A program made the translations under genes and the position numbers. From contig CAMCQD010000007.1 in assembly GCA_945876925.1 (NCBI GenBank), positions 1 through 14,404 of the forward strand: 14,404 nt of DNA. Direction: 5' to 3'. The notes under the pieces are model-generated. The model saw only the letters and a program-made list of their open reading frames with translations. It ran no database searches and was not told the DNA's origin. Source of the stretch: an uncultured Dermatophilus sp. (lineage in GTDB: Bacteria > Actinomycetota > Actinomycetes > Actinomycetales > Dermatophilaceae). Positions 1-6,657 of the stretch are shown here, in pieces; position 1 is the first letter of the stretch, and each line of letters starts with the position of its first letter.

Positions 1-1452
1 GTCCGGGCCGTGCACGACGTCGACTTCGACGTCCGCCGGGGCGAGGTGCACGTCCTCCTCGGCGAGAACGGCGCCGGGAAATCCACGCTCATCCGGATGA
101 TCGCCGGGGTGCACGCCCCCGACGAAGGCCGGATCCTCATGGACGGCAACGAGGTACGCATCCCCGATACGCGTGCCGCCGAAGCCCTGGGGATCGCGGT
201 CATCCACCAGGAACTCAACCTCGTGCCCAGCCTGTCCGTGGCCGAGAACCTCACCCTCGGGCGCACCCCCGGCCGGTTCGGGCTCGTGCGCCGCCGCGCA
301 GTCCGGCAGTACGCCCGGGACGCCGTCGCCCGCATCGGCCTGGACATCGACGTCGACCAGCCCGTCAGCTCCCTGGGGGTGGCGCGGCGGCAGATGACCG
401 CCATCGCCAGGGCCCTGGCCCTCAACGCCCGCCTCCTCATCCTCGACGAGCCCACCGCCGCCCTCACCCGGGCCGAGACCGGCGTGCTCTTCAACGTCAT
501 GCGGGAACTGCGCGCCGCCGGGGCCGGCCTGGTGTTCATCAGCCACCACCTCGACGAGATCGAGGAGATCGGCGACCGGATCACCGTGCTGCGCGACGGC
601 ACCGCCGCCGGCACCGTGCCGGCCGGGGCCGGGGAGGCCGAGCTGGTGCGCCTCATGGTGGGGCGCACCATCGACGACCTGTACCCCCGGCGCCGCCCCA
701 GCTACGGCGGGGAACTGCTGCGCGTCGACGGGCTCACCAGCCCGGGAGCATTCGAGGACATCTCGCTGAGCGTGCGCGCCGGGGAGGTGACCGGGATCGC
801 CGGCCTCATGGGCGCCGGGCGCACCGAGGTGCTCCGCGCCATCGCCGGAGCCGCCCCGTACTCAGCCGGCACCGTCACCGTGCGCGGGAAGCGGCTCCCG
901 AAGGGGAACGTGACCGCCGCCGTGGCCGCCGGGGCCGGCATGGTGCCCGAGGACCGTGCCGCGTCCGGGCTCGTGCCCGGCGCGTCGGTGCAGGAGAACC
1001 TCGGCTACGCCACCTTGTACCCCACCGGGCGATTCGGGCTGGCCGACCTCGCCGGGCAGCGCCGCCGCGCCGGGGACGTCGCCGCGCGCCTGCGCATCCG
1101 GATGGCCTCCCCCGGACAGCAGGTCAGCGGCCTCTCCGGCGGTAACCAGCAGAAAGTCGTCTTCGGGCGCTGGTTCATGGCCGGCTCGAAGGTGCTCCTG
1201 CTCGACGAGCCCACGCGCGGCGTCGACGTGGGCGCCAAGGTCGAGATCTACGAGCTCATCAACACCATCACCCAGCAGGGCGGGGGCATGCTGCTCGCCT
1301 CCAGTGACCTGCCCGAAGTCATCGGCATGAGCGACCGCGTCCTCGTCATGGCGCACGGCCGCATCGCCGGGGAGCTCCCCGCCGGGGAAGCCACCCAGGA
1401 TGCGGTCATGTCGCTGGCCGTCAAGGAGGTCGAGTCGTCCCGTGCCCGCTGA
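1..1452 (+). CDS. rbsA: Ribose ABC transporter ATP-binding protein RbsA (5' end cut off)
   Basis: This is the tandem-ATPase subunit that powers ribose import through RbsC. The frame is open from base 1 (VRAVHDVDF...), so the true start lies upstream and only a short N-terminal piece is missing. The first nucleotide-binding domain has Walker A GENGAGKST (about residues 21-29 counted from base 1), Q-loop VIHQELNL and Walker B LLILDEPTAAL; its signature loop is degenerate (SSLGVARRQM). The second domain has a lysine-less Walker A (GLMGAGRTE), a canonical signature LSGGNQQKV and Walker B VLLLDEPTRGVD. This split, one good Walker A and one good signature, is normal for the monosaccharide ABC family (RbsA/XylG/MglA). 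The domain pattern alone cannot fix the sugar; ribose follows from the neighbours, especially RbsB, RbsK and RbsD. Its stop codon lies inside the start of rbsC. Confidence 0.95.
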   Translation, partial: VRAVHDVDFDVRRGEVHVLLGENGAGKSTLIRMIAGVHAPDEGRILMDGNEVRIPDTRAAEALGIAVIHQELNLVPSLSVAENLTLGRTPGRFGLVRRRAVRQYARDAVARIGLDIDVDQPVSSLGVARRQMTAIARALALNARLLILDEPTAALTRAETGVLFNVMRELRAAGAGLVFISHHLDEIEEIGDRITVLRDGTAAGTVPAGAGEAELVRLMVGRTIDDLYPRRRPSYGGELLRVDGLTSPGAFEDISLSVRAGEVTGIAGLMGAGRTEVLRAIAGAAPYSAGTVTVRGKRLPKGNVTAAVAAGAGMVPEDRAASGLVPGASVQENLGYATLYPTGRFGLADLAGQRRRAGDVAARLRIRMASPGQQVSGLSGGNQQKVVFGRWFMAGSKVLLLDEPTRGVDVGAKVEIYELINTITQQGGGMLLASSDLPEVIGMSDRVLVMAHGRIAGELPAGEATQDAVMSLAVKEVESSRAR

Positions 1453-2431
1453 ACCCGCTGCCACCGCGAGGCAGGACGCGCCCCGGCGGGCGCGGCCGCT
1501 CCGCCAGGCGCTGACCAGATGGCTGGCCGGCAACGGCGCCCTGGCTGGCCTCGCGCTCGTGTGCCTGGTCATGTTCATCGCCACCCCGGCGTTCCTGACC
1601 ATCCCGAACCTGCTCAACGTGGGCGTGCAGGCCGCCGTCGTGGCCGTGCTCGCGTTCGGGCTGACGTTCGCCATCATCACCGCGGGAATCGACCTGTCCG
1701 TCGGATCGGTGGCCGCGCTGTCCTCGATCACCGCCGGCTGGCTGGTCGCCACGGCGGGACTGCCCGGCCCCGTCGCCCTCCTCGCCGCGCCCGTCACCGG
1801 CCTGATCGCCGGGCTGGCCTGCGGGGTGGCGATCGCCTACGGCAAGCTCCCCGCGTTCATCGCCACCCTCGCGATGCTCTCCATCGCCCGCGGGCTGGCC
1901 CTGGTGGTCTCCGGGGGCCGCCCCATCGAGATGCCCCCCGAGGTGTCGTTCCTCGGAGGCAGCCTCGGACCGGTCCCGGTGCCCGTCGTCGTGCTGGTGA
2001 TCGCCTGGGCCGTCACCGCGTTCGTGCTGAACCGCACCGTGTTCGGCCGTTCGCTGTACGCCATCGGCGGCAACGAGGAAGCCGCCCGCCTGGCCGGCCT
2101 GCCCGTCAAGCGCACCCTCGCAGCCGTGTACGCCCTCTCCGGGCTGTTCGCCGGAGTGGCCGGGCTCGTCCTCGCCGGGCGGCTCGCCTCCGCCCAGCCC
2201 CAGGCCGGCGCCGGGTACGAACTCGACGCCATCGCCGCGGTCGTCATCGGCGGGGCGAGCCTGGCCGGCGGATCAGGCAAGGCCACCGGCACCCTCATCG
2301 GGGCGCTCATCCTCGCCGTCATCCGCAATGGCCTGAACCTGCTCAACGTCACCGCGTTCTGGCAGCAGGTAGTCATCGGCCTGGTCATCGCGGCCGCGGT
2401 CGGCATCGACGCCCTCCGCTCCCGCCGCTGA
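1442..2431 (+). CDS. rbsC: Ribose ABC transporter permease RbsC
   Basis: This is the integral membrane subunit forming the ribose channel (BPD_transp_2 family). I chose the GTG at 1442, which gives 329 residues, close to the usual 320-330. It has a good ribosome site (AAGGAGGT at 1423-1430) and overlaps the rbsA stop by 11 bp, as expected for coupled translation. An ATG at 1400 is in frame but lies upstream of that site and adds an Arg/Ser-rich stretch without family resemblance. The protein has a short charged cytoplasmic N-terminus, then many hydrophobic segments. Family motifs seen are GLTFAIITAGIDLSVGSVAAL near the N-terminus, the cytoplasmic loop LYAIGGNEEAARLAG, and GGASLAGGSG near the C-terminus. 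It pairs with RbsA and receives ribose from RbsB, encoded 44 bp downstream. Confidence 0.95.
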   Translation: MPAEPAATARQDAPRRARPLRQALTRWLAGNGALAGLALVCLVMFIATPAFLTIPNLLNVGVQAAVVAVLAFGLTFAIITAGIDLSVGSVAALSSITAGWLVATAGLPGPVALLAAPVTGLIAGLACGVAIAYGKLPAFIATLAMLSIARGLALVVSGGRPIEMPPEVSFLGGSLGPVPVPVVVLVIAWAVTAFVLNRTVFGRSLYAIGGNEEAARLAGLPVKRTLAAVYALSGLFAGVAGLVLAGRLASAQPQAGAGYELDAIAAVVIGGASLAGGSGKATGTLIGALILAVIRNGLNLLNVTAFWQQVVIGLVIAAAVGIDALRSRR

Positions 2432-2475
2432 CCCCAGCTACGGATTACCTACCCATCACGATGAGGAGAAAGCCC

Positions 2476-3441
2476 ATGTCCGGCACCGTGCGCACCGTCG
2501 CCACCGCTGTCACCGCCGCTGCCCTGGCCACCGGCCTGGCGGCCTGCAACCGGGGTCCTTCGGGGGCTGCGGCCACCTCCGATGCCAGCGCCGCCAGCGG
2601 CTCCGGCAAGACCATCACCCTGGCCGTTTCCACCCTGAACAACCCGTTCTTCGTGGATCTGCGCGACGGCGCCCAGGCGGCCGCCACCGCCGCCGGGGCC
2701 ACCTTGAACATCGTCGACGCCCAGAACGACGCCGCCACCCAGGCCAACCAGATCGCCGACGCCGTCACCCGGCAGGCCTCGGCCATCATCATCAACCCGG
2801 TCGACTCCGACGCCGCCGGCCCGGCGGTCCTCCCCGCCCTCACCGCCAGGATCCCCGTCGTCGCAGTTGACCGCGCCGTCAACGGGGCCGAGGTCTCTTC
2901 CCTGGTCAGCAGCGACAACGTGCAAGGCGGCAAGCTCGCCGCCGAGACCCTCGGCAAGGCCATGGGCGGCTCCGGCAAGGTCATCACCCTCCAGGGCGTA
3001 CCCGGTACGTCCGCCTCCCGTGACCGCGGCCAGGGGTTCACCGCGGGCCTGGCCTCCGCCGGGATCACGGTCGCCGCCCAGCAGCCGGCCTACTTCGACC
3101 GCACCCAGGGCCTGAATGTGGCCACCAACCTGCTGCAAGCCAACTCCGGCGTCACCGGCATCTTCGCCGAGAATGACGAGATGGCCCTCGGCGCGGTGCA
3201 GGCACTGGGCGCCCGCGCGGGCAAGGACGTCAAGGTCTTCGGCTTCGATGGCACCGCCGATGCGCTCAAGGCCATCCAGGCCGGCACCATGGCCGGCACT
3301 ATCGCCCAGCAGCCCGGGGAACTGGGCAGGATCGCCGTGGAGACGGCTCTGAAGGCCGCCTCCGGCGAGGCGGTGAACAGCACCATCCCGGTACCGGTCA
3401 AGGCCGTCACCAAGGACAACGTCGCCGGGTTCCTCAAGTGA
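2476..3441 (+). CDS. rbsB: Ribose-binding lipoprotein RbsB
   Basis: This is the extracellular substrate-binding protein for ribose, 321 residues. The ATG at 2476 follows AGGAGA (2464-2469) at good spacing; an in-frame ATG at 2461 precedes that site and is less likely. A basic N-terminus, hydrophobic segment and lipobox GLAAC show a lipoprotein signal, so it is probably lipid-anchored outside the membrane, as usual in Gram-positives. The mature part matches periplasmic ribose-binding protein closely: STLNNPFF, NPVDSDA, VAVDRAV, GTSASRDRG, FAENDEMALGA, FGFDGT and TIAQQP. These hold the residues that contact ribose in the E. coli protein (Asp/Arg pairs, Asn, Asp and Gln), so ribose is the likely ligand and not merely a related sugar. 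Its TGA overlaps the GTG of rbsK. Confidence 0.95.
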   Translation: MSGTVRTVATAVTAAALATGLAACNRGPSGAAATSDASAASGSGKTITLAVSTLNNPFFVDLRDGAQAAATAAGATLNIVDAQNDAATQANQIADAVTRQASAIIINPVDSDAAGPAVLPALTARIPVVAVDRAVNGAEVSSLVSSDNVQGGKLAAETLGKAMGGSGKVITLQGVPGTSASRDRGQGFTAGLASAGITVAAQQPAYFDRTQGLNVATNLLQANSGVTGIFAENDEMALGAVQALGARAGKDVKVFGFDGTADALKAIQAGTMAGTIAQQPGELGRIAVETALKAASGEAVNSTIPVPVKAVTKDNVAGFLK

Positions 3442-4409
3442 GCCGCGCTGCCGGGCCCGCGGCGGGACGGGTGGTCGTAGCCGGATCGGTCAACGTGGAC
3501 CTGTTCGCCCGGGTGCCCCGCCACCCCGGACCGGGAGAGACCCTGCTCGGCAGCGACGGCTCCACCCGCCCGGGCGGTAAGGGCGCCAACCAGGCGGTGG
3601 CGGCGGCCCTCGCCGGCGCGGCCACCGTCATGGTCGGCTGCGTCGGCGACGACGCCCCGGCCGCGACCGGGCTATCGCTGCTCCGGCGCGCCGGGGCCGA
3701 CGTGACCCGGGTGCGCACGGTGCCGGGGACCCCCACTGGCCTCGCGCTGATCACCGTGGCCGATTCGGGCGAGAACTCGATCGTCGTCATCCCGGGCGCG
3801 AACGCCGAGGTGTCGCCTGCCGACGTGGCCGGAGCCGGGATCACCGCCGGTGACGTCGTAGTCGTCCAGGGGGAGATACCGCTGCCGGCCATCGAGGAGA
3901 CCGCTGCCGTGTGCGCCCGCGCCGGTGCCCGGCTGATCGTCAACCTCGCACCGGTGGTGCCCCTGTCACCGGGCGTCCTGCGCCAGGCCGACCCGCTGGT
4001 CGTCAACGAGCACGAGGCGCGCGCCGCCGCGGCCATCCTCACCGCCCCGGACGCTGCCTCAGCGGCATCCGCCTCAGCGGGCGCGGCCGGCAGCGACGAG
4101 CTCACCCCCGGGGAGGCCGCCGCCCTGGCCCGGTCGCTGCGGGAACACGGCGTGGCCTCAGTCGTGATCACCCTGGGCGGTGCCGGGGCGGTAACCGCCG
4201 CAGGCGGGCAGGTGCACCACTGCCCGGGTGAGCAGGCCCAGGTCGTGGACACCACCGGCGCGGGCGACTGCTTCACCGGCACCCTCGCCGCCGCCCTCGC
4301 GGCCGGTCACGGCCTGCTCGACGCGGCCGCGCGCGGGAACGCGGCCGCTTCCCGGTCAGTGCGCGGGCACGGCGCCCAGGAGTCCTACGACTGGACGGAG
4401 CGCCCATGA
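3438..4409 (+). CDS. rbsK: Ribokinase
   Basis: Ribokinase phosphorylates D-ribose with ATP to ribose 5-phosphate for the pentose phosphate pathway. It is a 323-residue PfkB-family protein. The N-terminal sugar-binding part shows GSVNVDLFARVPRHPGPGET and RPGGKGANQAVAAA. The C-terminal ATP/catalytic signature DTTGAGDCFTG starts at residue 271, with the presumed catalytic base Asp277. The GTG start at 3438 overlaps the rbsB stop as GTGA; no strong ribosome site is visible, so translation is probably coupled to rbsB. The protein is about 14 residues longer than E. coli RbsK. The excess sits in an Ala/Ser-rich stretch (about residues 200-228) that contains a 15-bp imperfect tandem duplication. The end overlaps rbsD by ATGA. 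Confidence 0.94.
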   Translation: MSRAAGPAAGRVVVAGSVNVDLFARVPRHPGPGETLLGSDGSTRPGGKGANQAVAAALAGAATVMVGCVGDDAPAATGLSLLRRAGADVTRVRTVPGTPTGLALITVADSGENSIVVIPGANAEVSPADVAGAGITAGDVVVVQGEIPLPAIEETAAVCARAGARLIVNLAPVVPLSPGVLRQADPLVVNEHEARAAAAILTAPDAASAASASAGAAGSDELTPGEAAALARSLREHGVASVVITLGGAGAVTAAGGQVHHCPGEQAQVVDTTGAGDCFTGTLAAALAAGHGLLDAAARGNAAASRSVRGHGAQESYDWTERP

Positions 4410-4798
4410 AGCGCAAGGGAATCGCGCACGCCGAGCTGTCCCGCCAGATCGCCCTGCTGGGGCACGCGGACCGGATCGTCATCGGTGACCTGGGGCTGCC
4501 GGTGCCCCGATGCGTGCCGGTCGTCGACCTGGCCCTGATGCCCGGGCAGCTGCCGTTCCCGGTGGTGCTCGACGCGGTGCTGGCCGAGATCGTGGTCGAG
4601 GAGCACATCATCGCCCGGGAATCCCTGCCCGGGCAGGCCGGGGCCTGGCTCGGGGCCCGCGCGGCCGGGCTGGGACGGCGCGTGCTCACCTCGCACGAGG
4701 AACTCAAGCGCATGATCACCGGTGCCGCCTTCGCCATCCGCACCGGCGAGGCCACCCCGTACGCCAACGTCATCCTCCAGTGCGGCGTCCCGTTCTGA
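4406..4798 (+). CDS. rbsD: D-ribose pyranase RbsD
   Basis: RbsD interconverts the beta-pyranose and furanose forms of ribose so that imported sugar can be used by ribokinase. The 130 residues cover the whole family length (139 in E. coli). Expected catalytic residues are in place: His20 in LGHAD, Asp28 in GDLGLP, and the C-terminal Tyr119/Asn121 in RTGEATPYANVILQCGVPF. The ATG overlaps the rbsK TGA as ATGA, so it is translated with the operon. As the last gene in the order A-C-B-K-D it differs from E. coli, where rbsD is first. It could also act on fucose-like sugars (the FucU relation), but the ribose operon makes ribose the natural substrate. Confidence 0.95.
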   Translation: MKRKGIAHAELSRQIALLGHADRIVIGDLGLPVPRCVPVVDLALMPGQLPFPVVLDAVLAEIVVEEHIIARESLPGQAGAWLGARAAGLGRRVLTSHEELKRMITGAAFAIRTGEATPYANVILQCGVPF

Positions 4799-4821
4799 CC
4801 TCGCCGGGCACGACCGGGCAG

Positions 4822-4837
4822 CGGCCCGAGCGGGCCG
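4822..4837 (+). terminator. Possible hairpin terminator after rbsD
   Basis: Twenty-four bases after the rbsD stop there is a hairpin with perfect 6-bp arms CGGCCC/GGGCCG around the loop GAGC. It is short and has no T-run, so termination is only a guess. It is the first structured element after the ribose operon. Confidence 0.3.
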
Positions 4838-4883
4838 GCCCCTGGGTCGCGAAGGATTCCGCAGCCCAGGCGAACCGGGGTCC

Positions 4884-4900
4884 TGCCGGGCAGGCCGGCA
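4884..4900. repeat. Short inverted repeat in the rbsD-AGCS gap
   Basis: TGCCGG and CCGGCA form a perfect 6-bp inverted repeat around GCAGG. It could be a second weak hairpin downstream of the ribose operon, but repeats of this length are common by chance at this GC content. Confidence 0.2.
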
Positions 4901-4928
4901 CCTGAATGAGACACCTGTCAATGCGGGG

Positions 4929-4956
4929 CTGACCGGATGCTGGCCGGGCGTAGGCT
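4929..4956 (+). promoter_or_regulatory. Candidate promoter of the AGCS symporter gene
   Basis: CTGACC (4929-4934) and TAGGCT (4951-4956) are 16 bp apart and resemble an actinobacterial housekeeping -35/-10 pair; TAGGCT fits the TANNNT consensus. Transcription would begin near 4963, leaving a leader of about 120 nt before the ATG at 5082. The -10 hexamer lies inside an imperfect palindrome (4944-4969), so repression there is conceivable. The call rests on hexamer resemblance only. Confidence 0.35.
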
Positions 4957-4969
4957 TGCCCACGCCCGG
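4944..4969. promoter_or_regulatory. 26-bp imperfect palindrome, possible operator
   Basis: The outer arms CCGGGCGT (4944-4951) and ACGCCCGG (4962-4969) are perfect inverted copies, and the inner GGC/GCC triplets also match, so 11 of 13 base pairs are symmetric about 4956/4957. It overlaps the candidate -10 of the symporter gene, a typical place for a repressor site. It could equally form an RNA hairpin. GC-rich DNA yields such repeats by chance, so confidence is moderate at best. Confidence 0.35.
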
Positions 4970-5023
4970 TCGGACCCCGGACGCCCGGCACGGCGCTGCC
5001 ATGCTGATCACGGGGGAAACCGG

Positions 5024-5037
5024 GCGTTCTAGAACGC
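5024..5037. promoter_or_regulatory. Perfect 14-bp palindrome upstream of the AGCS gene
   Basis: GCGTTCTAGAACGC is its own reverse complement, centred 51 bp before the symporter start. Its AT-containing centre stands out from the GC-rich surroundings, and it is of a size bound by a dimeric regulator. I do not recognise it as a known box; it is not the GAAC-N4-GTTC SOS box because the half-sites point the other way. In RNA it has no room for a loop, which favours a DNA-level role. Confidence 0.4.
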
Positions 5038-5081
5038 AACCCGACCGTTCGGCCTCCCCAAGTGATGAGGAGTTGGTGACC

Positions 5082-6467
5082 ATGGACTGGTTCCTGGCTG
5101 CGAACAAGCTAGTCAATGAATTCGTATGGGGCCCGCCCATGCTCGTCGCCCTCGTCGGCACGGGGGTATTCCTCACGTTCCGGGCCCGGTTCTTCCAGGT
5201 GCGCAAGTTCGGGTTCGCCATGCGGAACACGATCGCCCTGGTCCTCGGGGGGCGGTCCCGGAAAGCCGACGAGCGCAACATCAGCCCGTTCCAGGCTGTA
5301 TCGACAGCGCTGGCGAGCACGGTCGGCACCGGCAACATCGTCGGGGTCGCCACCGCGATCACCGTAGGCGGCCCCGGTGCCGTGTTCTGGATGTGGGTGA
5401 GCGCGTTCTTCGGGATGATGACGAAATTCGCCGAGATCGTCCTGGCGCTGAAATACCGCGAGACCAACGCGCAGGGACAGTACGCCGGCGGCCCGATGTA
5501 CTACATCAAGAACGGCCTGCGCCAGCCGTGGCTGGCCGCCGTGTTCGCGGTGTTCGCCACCCTGGCGACGTTCGGGATCGGCAACATGACCCAGGCCAAC
5601 TCCGTCGCGACCGCCTTCGAGAGCAGCTTCGGCATCAGCCCGGCCGTGATGGGCCTGGTCCTCGTGGTGCTGACGGCCGTCGTGATCCTCGGCGGGATCA
5701 AGAGCATCGCCCGGGTCACCGAGCGGCTCGTGCCGTTCATGGCCGTCTTCTACGTGCTGCTCTCCCTGGTCCTGCTCGCCATCAACATCGGCGAGCTGCT
5801 CCCGTCCCTGTCCCTCATCGTGCACGCCGCCTTCAACCCGGAGGCAGCCTTCGGCGGCGCGGCCGGGTACACGATCGTCAGCGCCATCCGGATGGGCGTG
5901 GCCCGCGGCGTCTTCTCCAACGAGGCCGGGCTGGGCTCGGCCCCGATCGCGCACGCCGCCTCGAACGCCAGGGAGCCTGTCGAGCAGGGACTGTGGGGCA
6001 TCTTCGAGGTGTTCGTCGACACGATCGTCATCTGCACGATGACCGCCCTCGTCATCATGACCACCGGCGTCTGGCAGGGCACCCAGACGGGCGCGGCGCT
6101 GACTATCGCGGCGTTCAACCACGGGCTGCCGGGAACCTTCGGCGGCGTCGGGCTCACCATCGGGCTGGCGCTGTTCGCCTACTCCACGATCCTCGGCTGG
6201 TCCTACTACGGGGAGAAGTCCCTGGAATACCTCTTCCGGAACACCGGCAAGACCACGACCGCCATCCTCGTCTACCGGATCGTCTTCGTCGCGGCGGTGT
6301 TCGTCGGCTCGGTCGGCGGCCTGCACACGGTATGGGACCTGGCCGACACCCTCAACGGCCTCATGGCGATCCCGAACCTCATCGCCGTGCTGCTGCTGTC
6401 CGGGGTGGTCATCGGGGAGATGAAAAGCTACCTGGAGCGGCACCGCACCGGTGAGCTCGCCCGGTGA
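5082..6467 (+). CDS. AGCS-family sodium:alanine/glycine symporter
   Basis: This membrane protein takes up alanine or glycine with sodium (AGCS/DagA/AlsT family). The start at 5082 (MDWFLAANKLVNEFVWGP) is preceded by GAGGAG around 5067-5072 and gives 461 residues, the usual family length; the longer open frame upstream has no family features. Recognisable motifs are GTGNIVGVATAI (about residues 82-93), the family signature GGPMYYIKNGL (about 136-146) and FSNEAGLGSAPIAHAA (about 278-293), with about ten hydrophobic segments between them. It is co-directional with the rbs operon but 283 bp away, with its own promoter-like elements, and faces putA convergently. Substrate choice among alanine, glycine or another small amino acid cannot be read from the sequence. 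Confidence 0.93.
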   Translation: MDWFLAANKLVNEFVWGPPMLVALVGTGVFLTFRARFFQVRKFGFAMRNTIALVLGGRSRKADERNISPFQAVSTALASTVGTGNIVGVATAITVGGPGAVFWMWVSAFFGMMTKFAEIVLALKYRETNAQGQYAGGPMYYIKNGLRQPWLAAVFAVFATLATFGIGNMTQANSVATAFESSFGISPAVMGLVLVVLTAVVILGGIKSIARVTERLVPFMAVFYVLLSLVLLAINIGELLPSLSLIVHAAFNPEAAFGGAAGYTIVSAIRMGVARGVFSNEAGLGSAPIAHAASNAREPVEQGLWGIFEVFVDTIVICTMTALVIMTTGVWQGTQTGAALTIAAFNHGLPGTFGGVGLTIGLALFAYSTILGWSYYGEKSLEYLFRNTGKTTTAILVYRIVFVAAVFVGSVGGLHTVWDLADTLNGLMAIPNLIAVLLLSGVVIGEMKSYLERHRTGELAR

Positions 6468-6514
6468 GGGCCCGGCCCGCCTGCCTGCGCCGCTAGCCGG
6501 CCTGGAGGTGACGA

Positions 6515-6560
6515 CGCCCCGCCGCCGGCCCCTGACGAGGGGACCGGGGGCGGGGCGTTT
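6515..6560 (+). terminator. Strong intrinsic terminator after the AGCS gene
   Basis: A long hairpin lies 47 bp after the symporter stop. The left arm runs 6515-6533 and the right arm 6538-6557, with about 18 base pairs interrupted by one mismatch and one bulge, a GACG loop, and TTT immediately after. It lies between convergent genes and probably stops transcription from the symporter side; the stem could also work in the opposite direction. The rest of the 190-bp gap shows nothing else convincing. Confidence 0.8.
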
Positions 6561-6657
6561 ACCGTGCCAGCTTCCGCGCGCCCGGAGAGAACACGCCCCC
6601 GGGGGGGATCAGGCGCGCCGGCTCACTGACGTCACGACGGGCGGGCCGGCACCCGGC

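Noticed and set aside
1519..2475. N-terminal extension of RbsB by about 320 codons
   Set aside because: It is an Arg-rich out-of-frame reading of rbsC. The lipoprotein signal and ribosome site fix the real start at 2476.
5026..5035. SOS (LexA) box reading of GTTCTAGAAC
   Set aside because: The actinobacterial SOS box has GAAC-N4-GTTC orientation; here the half-sites are reversed and the spacing is wrong.
4722..5081. Upstream extension of the symporter by 120 codons
   Set aside because: It overlaps rbsD and reads as low-complexity Pro/Ser/Arg sequence; the ribosome site and family N-terminus fit 5082.
5109..6443. A 444-codon minus-strand frame opposite the AGCS symporter gene
   Set aside because: A composition shadow; Asp/His/Arg/Gly-rich translation with no motif.
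6595..6607. C-run/G-run palindrome between the AGCS and putA genes as a second terminator
   Set aside because: The arms abut with no loop and no T-run, so it cannot form a normal terminator hairpin.
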